DNA from: Chloroflexia bacterium
GTDB taxonomy: Bacteria; Chloroflexota; Chloroflexia; QHBQ01; JADMIH01
Length of the DNA: 14,238 bases
Direction: 5' to 3'
Assembly: GCA_025927935.1 (NCBI GenBank)
Contig: JAICKM010000090.1
Coordinates: 1 to 14,238 of the forward strand
The notes under the pieces are model-generated. The model was not told the DNA's origin and made no database searches. It saw nothing but the letters and a program-made list of their open reading frames with translations. This document shows positions 1-5,902 of the stretch, piece after piece; position 1 is the stretch's first letter; every line of letters begins with the position of its first letter. The position numbers and the translations under genes were made by a program.

Positions 1-9
1 CCGCCCTGG

Positions 10-642
10 CTATTTGCCAAATTGTGACAAATGGCTATCCAATCCCCAGTCTATGCAATGTAACTGATCGTTCTTTACTTCAACCATAACTATCGCGGTC
101 GGAGCCAGGGCGGGCCGTACTTGCGAACTGTTATGGCCGTAACAAAGCCAGGATAATCCGTAGTTTAGGATTCCACTATGGCACACAAGGGCAATCCCAT
201 CGTCGTCTTTGAGATGCGAATTCTCCCCCACAACAAATTCTACCGCGCGCTTCGTCCGTTCGCGCAAGCCAACCAGACTCTCCCCGCCCTCAAATGCCAG
301 ATCTGATTCCCCGCTCGCCCAGCGCCTGATAATTGAGTCGTGTATTTCCCACGATGCCCCGTCGCGTTTGCCATCCAGCACACCGACATTTATTTCCCGT
401 AGCTCCTCAAGAGCGATAATCTCCGATAGGCCCAGACGTTGCGCGATGATTTCCGCCGTTTGCATGGTCCGCTGAAGCGGACTACTGTAAATCTTCGCAA
501 TGCGTTTATCGGAAAGCCAGGCCGCAACCGAATTAGTCTGTTGGATACCCAACGCCGTTAGCGAAAGATCAACGATTTTGTAAGAGAGAATGCGGTCGAT
601 ATTCGCCTTGTTCTCAGCATGACGGACAAAATACAGTTTCAT
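10..642 (-). CDS. Histidine phosphatase family protein (phosphoglycerate mutase-like)
   Basis: This 210-residue protein belongs to the histidine phosphatase superfamily, which transfers phosphate through a phospho-histidine. The N-terminal signature is RHAEN at residues 7-11, with the usual Gly of RHG replaced by Ala; His8 is the expected nucleophile. The other landmarks are present: SSPLQRT at 53-59 (Arg58), LREINVG at 81-87 (Glu83 as likely proton donor) and CHSG at 154-157 (His155). Length is normal for a cobC/gpmB-like phosphatase, and there is no signal peptide. ATG at 642 follows GTGGAG with a 5-nt spacer. The substrate cannot be assigned: members act on phosphosugars, alpha-ribazole phosphate and others, and no cobalamin or glycolysis gene lies nearby. 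GC is about 50%, well below the neighbouring genes, suggesting separate ancestry. The family call is firm; the substrate is unknown. Confidence 0.9.
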   Translation of the reverse strand: MKLYFVRHAENKANIDRILSYKIVDLSLTALGIQQTNSVAAWLSDKRIAKIYSSPLQRTMQTAEIIAQRLGLSEIIALEELREINVGVLDGKRDGASWEIHDSIIRRWASGESDLAFEGGESLVGLRERTKRAVEFVVGENSHLKDDDGIALVCHSGILNYGLSWLCYGHNSSQVRPALAPTAIVMVEVKNDQLHCIDWGLDSHLSQFGK

Positions 643-742
643 GTCAACTCCACTGTCATAAACTTGTTTGGCCGGATGGAGACACTTCCGACACGTTATC
701 TTCCTGATACGTTGGCGCTTTGCCTATCGTATCACCCAAGAA

Positions 743-769
743 CCGGCGCCGTGCCTATCAGAGCGCCGG
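743..769 (-). terminator. Possible factor-independent terminator hairpin after the GT-C-like gene
   Basis: Seven-base perfect arms, CCGGCGC (743-749) and GCGCCGG (763-769), flank a 13-nt loop, 11 nt past the stop of the membrane protein gene. The minus-strand transcript continues GGTTCTTGGG, so the U-tract is poor. It sits between the high-GC operon and the low-GC phosphatase gene, where an operon end is expected. The weak tail keeps confidence low. Confidence 0.3.
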
Positions 770-779
770 CCCGCCGGCC

Positions 780-2405
780 TCAGCGGCGGTAGAAGACGAG
801 CGCGGTGGGGTCGGCGGCGGGATCGGTGGGGTAAACCTGCTGCCAGGCGGGTGAAGCCTGAACCAGGGGGATAAGATCCTTGTCGAAACCGGCGTTGAGG
901 ACGAGGGTATCCACGCCGTACTTTGTCAGGCGGGCCTCCCAGTCGCGGCTGCCGCGCGAGATTTCCAGGTAGTCGTCCCAGACCTGGGGCCGGCGGGCCT
1001 CGAAGCGCCCGTCGATGAACATGCGGCGGCCAGGGTAGAGCACCCATTCCAGGTAGCCGCCCCACTCCATGTAGTTGAACAAGGGGCCGCGCACGGGCTG
1101 GGCGGCCAGCCAGGAGGCCACGGCGGTCGGCGTCGTCTTGTCGAGCGTTTTCTGCGGTGCGCGCCAGAGCGGGGTGACGACGAGGGCTGCTCCCAGGCAG
1201 ATCGCGGCGATGAGCCAGTTCAGCGCCGGGATGTCGTTCGCGGCCAGGGGTTCCGCGGGCGCGGGGGCGCCCGGTGTGTCCGGGTCCGCAGCGACCGGAT
1301 CAACGGCGGCGGGCGCGCCCGCCAACGCGGGGATCAATCGCCGGGCCAGGACGGCACCGCTGAGGGCCAGGCCGGGAGCCGTGACCCAGCCCCACCAGAT
1401 GACATTGCGGATCGAGAGCAACGCGAGCAGACCGAAGGCACCGAGCAGCAGGCCCTCGCGCCAGCCCACCGGGCGGCGGGATACCAGCAAGAGTAGGGCG
1501 AACAGGCCCAGGTTGGCGAAAAACAGGATGCCGGTGCCGTTGTAGAGCGTGGGCGGCTGCCACTCAATGTTGAGGGTGCGGGCGACGGTGTCGTTGGTGG
1601 CGATGAAGAAGTAGGGCACGATGCCCACCCCGTAGGGATTCACAAAGGCGGCCAGCGCGCCCACCGCCATGGGTAGCAGTTCCTGGCGCGCCCACTGGCG
1701 GCGCAGCCAGGTACGGCCCTCGGCCCGCGAGAGGCGCGTCAGGGCCGTGGCGGCGGCGTAGATGCCGAGCAGCGCCCAGCCCAGGAAGTAGCTGCCGTGG
1801 ACGTTCACCCATAAGACCATGATCGGCGCCAGCGCCCAGAGGGCGCGCGGGTGGCCGGCCTTGCGTTCGAGGATCCAGAGAAAGGCGACGAACGGTAGGA
1901 AGGCGAACAGTTGCGGGCGCATGCCGTAATTGGTGATGCCGGTGATGTAGGCGACCAGCACGGCCACGGCTGACCAGCCGAGCGACCGGCTGCGCTGCCG
2001 GCAGATGGCGAAGAGGATGCCGTATGTCGCTGTGATAATCGCCACGCGCACGGCCAGCAACAGTCCCGGCCAGAGGGCGTAGAAGGCGTAGAACAGCAAC
2101 TGCGACCCCCACTGGGGGTTGCTGTAAGGCTGGCGCACGGGAGTATAGACCAGCACGTCATCGGCCAGGAAGCGGCCCGTCTCAAACATGATCCGCCCGC
2201 TGGTCACGTTCCACCAGAAGTCGAACGGCTCGATGCTCGCCAGGCTCTGGATGATCCAGATCAGGGCCAGCGGCGCGATGACCCAGAGGTGGCGGCGGCG
2301 CAGCACGAAGCGGCGCCCAGTGGCCGGTGCCTCTGAAGAGGCAGGCGCGGGCGGCGAGGCGCTCTCGGCGGGCGCGGGGTTCAGGTCAGGTGGCGCCTCG
2401 GCCAC
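780..2405 (-). CDS. Polytopic membrane protein, GT-C glycosyltransferase-like, with C-terminal soluble domain
   Basis: The start is taken as GTG at 2405, giving 541 residues. AGGAGGAG (2413-2420) precedes that GTG by 7 nt. The open frame runs upstream to 2948, but that stretch lies over the DUF1990 gene and reads as Pro/Ser-rich shadow sequence. After a Pro/Ala-rich cytoplasmic stretch (1-30) and basic residues (31-39) comes the first membrane segment (about 40-57). It is followed by FDFWWNVTSG at 61-70, an acidic first-loop motif typical of GT-C-fold lipid-sugar glycosyltransferases. Many further hydrophobic segments follow. The last part (about 438-541) is soluble: FNYMEWGGYLEW, FIDGR and a terminal beta-rich stretch, an arrangement common in uncharacterised bacterial membrane proteins. 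It probably acts at the membrane in glycan or lipoprotein glycosylation, but donor and acceptor are unknown. It is the last gene of the three-gene group and overlaps the DUF1990 gene by 20 bp. A non-enzymatic membrane protein remains possible. Confidence 0.75.
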   Translation of the reverse strand: MAEAPPDLNPAPAESASPPAPASSEAPATGRRFVLRRRHLWVIAPLALIWIIQSLASIEPFDFWWNVTSGRIMFETGRFLADDVLVYTPVRQPYSNPQWGSQLLFYAFYALWPGLLLAVRVAIITATYGILFAICRQRSRSLGWSAVAVLVAYITGITNYGMRPQLFAFLPFVAFLWILERKAGHPRALWALAPIMVLWVNVHGSYFLGWALLGIYAAATALTRLSRAEGRTWLRRQWARQELLPMAVGALAAFVNPYGVGIVPYFFIATNDTVARTLNIEWQPPTLYNGTGILFFANLGLFALLLLVSRRPVGWREGLLLGAFGLLALLSIRNVIWWGWVTAPGLALSGAVLARRLIPALAGAPAAVDPVAADPDTPGAPAPAEPLAANDIPALNWLIAAICLGAALVVTPLWRAPQKTLDKTTPTAVASWLAAQPVRGPLFNYMEWGGYLEWVLYPGRRMFIDGRFEARRPQVWDDYLEISRGSRDWEARLTKYGVDTLVLNAGFDKDLIPLVQASPAWQQVYPTDPAADPTALVFYRR

Positions 2406-2994
2406 GGGCAGACTCCTCCTGTGCATGCACGGCGCGCAGCATGGCCCGCTTGGAGTCGCGGGCGAAGCGGCGCTGGACGATCCGCGCCACCGGATAGCCC
2501 GGAATGAGCAGCGGATGGTGGGGCCGTGAAAAGGCCAGTATATCATACCAGACCGAGTCGTCGGCGTGGCGCCATTCGACGCGGAAGCGTTCCTCACCGC
2601 GCTCGACGTGGTGGGGCAGCGTGCCGTAGGCAAAGCCGAAGCGGGCCACCGGCCCTTCGTCGGCGATGACGTAGACGATGCGGGCGGCGTTGACCGACCA
2701 GAAGCCCCACTGCCGGCTGACCACGGCGACGGTGGACCCGGCGGCAATCGGCATGTCGGGCCAGTAGAGGAACACCCAGCCCAGGTGGAACATCTCCCAG
2801 CGCCGCACGGCGGCCACGGCGCGCTCCCACACTGCGCACCCGTTGCCCAGGCACACCCGGTTGTGGTCCACGGTGTGCCGCGCGGGTGGCACTGTGCGCG
2901 TGGCGCCCACGGCGCGGTATGAAAAAGGCCGCTCGCGCTGATCGGCAAGCAAACGGTGGATCTGGGCGTCGGTTGGCTTCGTCAATTGCAGCAT
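2386..2994 (-). CDS. DUF1990 (UPF0548) family protein
   Basis: The protein is about 202 residues and matches the DUF1990 pattern along its length. It shows an FSYRAVGAT segment near the N-terminus, RVCLGNG followed by a conserved Trp-rich stretch (WERAVAAVRRWEMFHLGW), VAVVSRQWGFWSVNAARIVYV, FGFAYGTLPHHVERGEERF, VWYDILAFSRP, and a C-terminal QRRFARDSKRAM. The biochemical function of this family is not established; homologues occur widely in bacteria and in plants. There are no membrane segments or signal peptide. ATG at 2994 is chosen; a TTG lies one codon upstream at 2997, and neither has a convincing Shine-Dalgarno. Translation may depend on coupling, since the upstream LLM gene stops only 16 nt before. 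The downstream membrane protein gene begins inside its last codons, so the three genes very likely share one transcript. Confidence 0.85.
   Translation of the reverse strand: MLQLTKPTDAQIHRLLADQRERPFSYRAVGATRTVPPARHTVDHNRVCLGNGCAVWERAVAAVRRWEMFHLGWVFLYWPDMPIAAGSTVAVVSRQWGFWSVNAARIVYVIADEGPVARFGFAYGTLPHHVERGEERFRVEWRHADDSVWYDILAFSRPHHPLLIPGYPVARIVQRRFARDSKRAMLRAVHAQEESARGRGAT
2403..2420 (-). promoter_or_regulatory. Strong Shine-Dalgarno deciding the GTG start of the membrane protein
   Basis: AGGAGGAG occupies 2420-2413 on the minus strand, followed by a 7-nt spacer and GTG at 2405-2403. An in-frame ATG at 2426 lies upstream of this motif and has no ribosome binding site of its own. The motif is inside the 3' end of the DUF1990 gene (stop at 2388-2386), so the two genes are probably translationally coupled. 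Confidence 0.75.
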
Positions 2995-3010
2995 CAAGCA
3001 GGTGCCCGGC

Positions 3011-3898
3011 TCAGCCCTGGTTCAGGGGCGCGATCACTTCCTCGGCGAAGCGCAGGATCGGCTCCGGGGAGCGCGGATTGCCGAAGTCGAACAGGAAGCG
3101 GGTGACGCCCAGGTCCACAAAGGGCCGCAATAGATCCTGCCACTGCTGCGATTGGGCGGAGTCGCGCGGCAGGCGGCAGCCGGTGCTCGATATGCTGCGC
3201 GGGATGCTCGCCGGGTCGCGCCCGATGGCCTGGGCGGCGCGATCCAGCGCGTCGCGTTTGGGCCGGTACGCCTCGGCGTTGATCTCGGAGGCCGTCCAGA
3301 ACCAGACATCCCACCAGTCGGCGCGGCGGGCGACGAGCGGCAGGATCGCTTCGCCCGTGCTGCCGATCATAATCGGCGGAGGCGGCGGCTGCGGGCGGCA
3401 GTAGGCATCCTGGATCCCGAAATATTCGCCCTGAAAACTCGGCTGCGGTTCGGTCCACATGCGGCGGATAAGTTCCACAGCTTCGTCCAATTGCCGGCGG
3501 CGAACGGCGGCGGGCGGGAACGGATAGCCGAAAGCGCGATGTTCGTCCTCGCGCCAACCCGCGCCGATACCCAGCACCAGCCGCCCGCCACTGAGCGTCT
3601 GCAAAGTCGCGGCCATCTTCGCCACCAGCGCCGGGTTGCGGTAGCCCAGGCCGAGCACGATGGAGCCGACGCGCAAGGTGGGAAAGCGCGCCGCCAGCCA
3701 GGTCAGCGTGGTCCAGCATTCGAGCCAGGGATCCACCGGATCGATCAGCCCGTAGAGGTGGTCGTAGATCCAGACCGAGTCGAAGTGCTGCGCCACCACG
3801 GGCAGGATCGTCTCCTGCTGGCTCATGACGATTGGCACCCAGCCGGTCTTCTCCGCGCCCATCACGGGGGCGATCCAGCCGAACTTGATCTCCGGCAT
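3011..3898 (-). CDS. LLM-class (luciferase-like) flavin/F420-dependent oxidoreductase
   Basis: This 295-residue protein has the luciferase-like monooxygenase TIM-barrel pattern. The first strand is EIKFGWIAPV (3-12), DSVWIYDHLYG is at 40-50, LRVGSIVLGLGYRNPALVAKM at 75-95, the highly conserved SGGRLVLGIGAGW at 103-115, and PIMIGSTGEAILPLVARRADWW at 175-196. The GIGAGW and IGSTGE segments are characteristic of the subgroup that uses coenzyme F420 or FMN. F420 use is inferred from similarity to actinobacterial and Chloroflexota members, not proven here. The substrate is unknown. ATG at 3898 has an excellent ribosome binding site (GAGGAGG with a short spacer). A TATTAT hexamer (3922-3917) lies just upstream and could be the promoter. 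It is the first gene of the group with the DUF1990 and GT-C-like genes. Confidence 0.9.
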   Translation of the reverse strand: MPEIKFGWIAPVMGAEKTGWVPIVMSQQETILPVVAQHFDSVWIYDHLYGLIDPVDPWLECWTTLTWLAARFPTLRVGSIVLGLGYRNPALVAKMAATLQTLSGGRLVLGIGAGWREDEHRAFGYPFPPAAVRRRQLDEAVELIRRMWTEPQPSFQGEYFGIQDAYCRPQPPPPPIMIGSTGEAILPLVARRADWWDVWFWTASEINAEAYRPKRDALDRAAQAIGRDPASIPRSISSTGCRLPRDSAQSQQWQDLLRPFVDLGVTRFLFDFGNPRSPEPILRFAEEVIAPLNQG

Positions 3899-3900
3899 GC

Positions 3901-3922
3901 GTTCCTCCTCAAAACCATAATA
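3901..3922 (-). promoter_or_regulatory. Candidate -10 box and Shine-Dalgarno upstream of the LLM oxidoreductase
   Basis: A TATTAT hexamer (minus strand 3922-3917) would place transcription initiation near 3910, directly at the GAGGAGGAAC Shine-Dalgarno (3910-3901). No good -35 is visible at standard spacing. The whole gap to the NRAMP stop is only 60 bp, so read-through from the transporter is an alternative. Confidence 0.35.
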
Positions 3923-3958
3923 CCGTACCAGGGGGGACGCGTGCCGGATGCGCCGGGG

Positions 3959-5638
3959 TTAGCCTCCCTGCCCGGTTAACAGACCGTAGAACAGCAGCGC
4001 TGTCGCGCTGAACATGACCAACGCGGTTACGGCCAGTCCGGCGTTCTGGGCAAGGCCGAAGCGCTGCACGCCCATGATCTTGCGGTTGTTGCCCACCAGG
4101 ATCAGCAGGACGACCAGCACGGGCGACAGCACGCCCTGGAGCACATTCACCCAAAACATCAATTGGATCGGGTCGAACCCGAGCACCGCGATGATCAGAC
4201 CGACGGCGAGTGCGCCCGTCAAGATCAAGTAGAAGCCCTCATTTTGCCAGGGCTTCTTCGACAGGCTGGACGGCCAGCCAAATGTGCCTGCCACCCCATA
4301 GGACGCGCTCGCCAGCAATACCGGGATGGCGATCAAGCCCGCGCCAATCAGTCCCAGGGCAAACAAATATTTTGCCGCTTCACCGAGCAGCGGCTCTAGC
4401 GCCTTGGCCGCATCGACTGCGCTCGTGATTTGCTTGTGCTGGGTGAACAGCGTGCCCGCTGTTGCCACAATTATAAAGTATGCGACTAGATTACCGCTAA
4501 TGACACCCGCACCAATATCGATACCGGCCCAGCGCACCTTCTCGTGCAGACGGCCTGGGCGCTGCTCCTCTTTTTCGCCCTGTACCTGCCAGAACATTGT
4601 GTACGGCGACACCGTCGCGCCCAGCAGGGCCACCGCTGCGCTGATGCTGGCGAAGCCGAAATCGAGATGCGGGATCAGTGTATTGCTCAATACCGTGCCC
4701 CAGTCCGGATGCGCCATCACCCCGGTGATGATATAGGTGACGAAAGCCAGGCTCATGAGCAGGAACACACGCTTGATCACATCGAAGTTCTGGTAGACGG
4801 TAATATACCACAACGCCGCCGCCACCGGGACGATGAACCAGATCCAGCGCAGGCCGGTGATCAGTTCCAATCCGCTGCCGATGGCGACCAGATCGGCGGC
4901 GATTAGCCCGACGTTGGCCAGGACCAGAATCAGGGCGGCGCCACCCGCAACGCGCCCGCTGTAATTCTCGCGCAAGATTACACCCAAGCCCTTCTGCTGG
5001 ATGCGGCCGATGCGGGCGCAGGCGAACTGGACGGCGAAGAGCAGCGGAGTCGAAAGCAGCATCAACCAGAGGTGGCCGAAGCCGGCCCGGGCGCCGTCCA
5101 CGGCGTAGGAGGTGACGGCCGAGGAGTCGTTCCCGGCCATGCCGGAAAGGAACCCCGGCCCGAGCACACGCAGCACATTCGGTTTGTCTTGCGTGCCAGG
5201 CACCGGCGCGGCCCTCGGGCGGTAGTCGTTCCGGCGCTCCATTTCGCGCAAACCCACGTCCGTCGGGATGGCTTCCTCCGTCTGTTCGAGCAAGCTATCG
5301 CGCGAGTCGGGCGGGTCTGCCTGCCGATGGGCCAGTGCTTCCGGTCCGGTGGGCGCCAGGGCGTCGGTTTCCGCTTCGCTGGCGGTGACAGTCACCGTAC
5401 CAGGCCCATCGCCCGGTTCCGGCGCGACAGTGTCGATGCGTGTAACCGGCACTTCGATCTGCTTCTTAAAGAGCATGCCTTTCTCGACGATGACCGTCTC
5501 GACGTTGTTGTCGGCATCCGCGACGACGGCAGCAACTTTGGGTTTGCTCATATCCTGCTCGCCCAGGTCGCCGTCCGTGGTCTCAACGAGCATGCCGGGC
5601 GTAATGTCGCCCGCTGCTATTTTCTCCAATTGGCTCAA
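3959..5638 (-). CDS. NRAMP-family metal ion transporter with N-terminal PRC-barrel-like domain
   Basis: Read from TTG at 5638 this is a 559-residue inner-membrane protein. That start follows GGAAGGAA with a 7-nt spacer; another TTG at 5686 lacks such a site. Residues about 1-75 (ITPGMLVETTDG ... VEKGMLFKKQIEVPVTRIDTV) resemble a PRC-barrel, then an acidic Pro-rich linker runs to about 150. The remainder is a multi-helix NRAMP (SLC11) core. The metal-binding DPGN motif of helix 1 is DSSA here (Asp171 kept, in GMAGNDSSAVTSY), and the MPH motif of helix 6 is SPY (344-346, in GATVSPYTMFWQ). The canonical Met ligand is therefore missing, as in a large group of divergent bacterial members. Divalent metal transport is likely, but Mn/Fe specificity should not be assumed. 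GC is about 55-58%, slightly below the neighbours. TTAGG/CCTAA half-sites upstream suggest metal-dependent control. Confidence 0.85.
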   Translation of the reverse strand: MSQLEKIAAGDITPGMLVETTDGDLGEQDMSKPKVAAVVADADNNVETVIVEKGMLFKKQIEVPVTRIDTVAPEPGDGPGTVTVTASEAETDALAPTGPEALAHRQADPPDSRDSLLEQTEEAIPTDVGLREMERRNDYRPRAAPVPGTQDKPNVLRVLGPGFLSGMAGNDSSAVTSYAVDGARAGFGHLWLMLLSTPLLFAVQFACARIGRIQQKGLGVILRENYSGRVAGGAALILVLANVGLIAADLVAIGSGLELITGLRWIWFIVPVAAALWYITVYQNFDVIKRVFLLMSLAFVTYIITGVMAHPDWGTVLSNTLIPHLDFGFASISAAVALLGATVSPYTMFWQVQGEKEEQRPGRLHEKVRWAGIDIGAGVISGNLVAYFIIVATAGTLFTQHKQITSAVDAAKALEPLLGEAAKYLFALGLIGAGLIAIPVLLASASYGVAGTFGWPSSLSKKPWQNEGFYLILTGALAVGLIIAVLGFDPIQLMFWVNVLQGVLSPVLVVLLILVGNNRKIMGVQRFGLAQNAGLAVTALVMFSATALLFYGLLTGQGG

Positions 5639-5769
5639 ATGCTGCTTCCTTCCGGCAACCGCCGTTCCCCCTTTCGCGCACCACAAGCTGCTACGACAGA
5701 AAACATCGTGCGAGAGACAAATGAATGGTGCGCCCAGAATGAGGGAAGTACCAGGGGGTAGAGTGGCTG

Positions 5770-5796
5770 CCTAAGTTGTCAATGCTTAGGTCCTAA
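5770..5796 (-). promoter_or_regulatory. Candidate DtxR/MntR-type operator over a TTGACA element, upstream of the NRAMP gene
   Basis: The plus-strand sequence has CCTAAG (5770-5775), CTTAGG (5785-5790) and CCTAA (5792-5796). TTAGGTCCTAA (5786-5796) is an 11-bp palindrome, and CCTAAG/CTTAGG form a second inverted pair 9 nt apart. A perfect TTGACA (minus strand 5782-5777) lies between the half-sites. TTAGG...CCTAA half-sites are characteristic of DtxR/IdeR-type metal regulators, and the downstream gene is a metal transporter. No convincing -10 lies 16-18 nt after TTGACA, and half-site spacing differs from the classical 19-bp box, so this stays a candidate. Confidence 0.4.
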
Positions 5797-5804
5797 TCCG
5801 CTTG

Positions 5805-5836
5805 AAAAAAGGCGATTAATACCCCGCGCGAGCGCC
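5805..5836 (-). terminator. Weak candidate terminator after the AOR gene
   Basis: On the minus strand a GGCG ... CGCC pair (5836-5833 and 5814-5811) is followed directly by six T residues (5810-5805). This lies about 67 nt past the AOR-family stop codon. The stem is only four pairs with a long loop, so the U-tract is the main support. The rest of the gap (5837-5902) holds nothing I can name. Confidence 0.25.
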
Positions 5837-5902
5837 ATTAAGGCAGGAATTATGCCACATGGGGCGCGCATCCCGGCAAGCGGTGAGGATAGGTGGACGG
5901 CC

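Noticed and set aside
1..113. Inverted pair CCGCCCTGGC (1-10) and GCCAGGGCGG (104-113)
   Set aside because: A perfect 10-bp match, but the arms are 93 bp apart and the right arm lies inside the phosphatase coding region; no structural or functional support, so chance is likely.
2406..2948. N-terminal extension of the membrane protein frame to 2948
   Set aside because: The residues are Pro/Ser/Ala-rich noise and overlap the DUF1990 gene, whose own frame has clear family motifs. The start is better placed at GTG 2405.
3152..3979. A 275-codon plus-strand open frame opposite the LLM oxidoreductase
   Set aside because: Antisense shadow without motifs; the LLM gene on the minus strand has an excellent ribosome binding site and conserved segments.
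5799..5883. Inverted pair CCGCTTG (5799-5805) and CAAGCGG (5877-5883) after the AOR gene
   Set aside because: Seven-bp arms separated by about 70 bp, without conservation evidence; too weak to call a terminator or operator.
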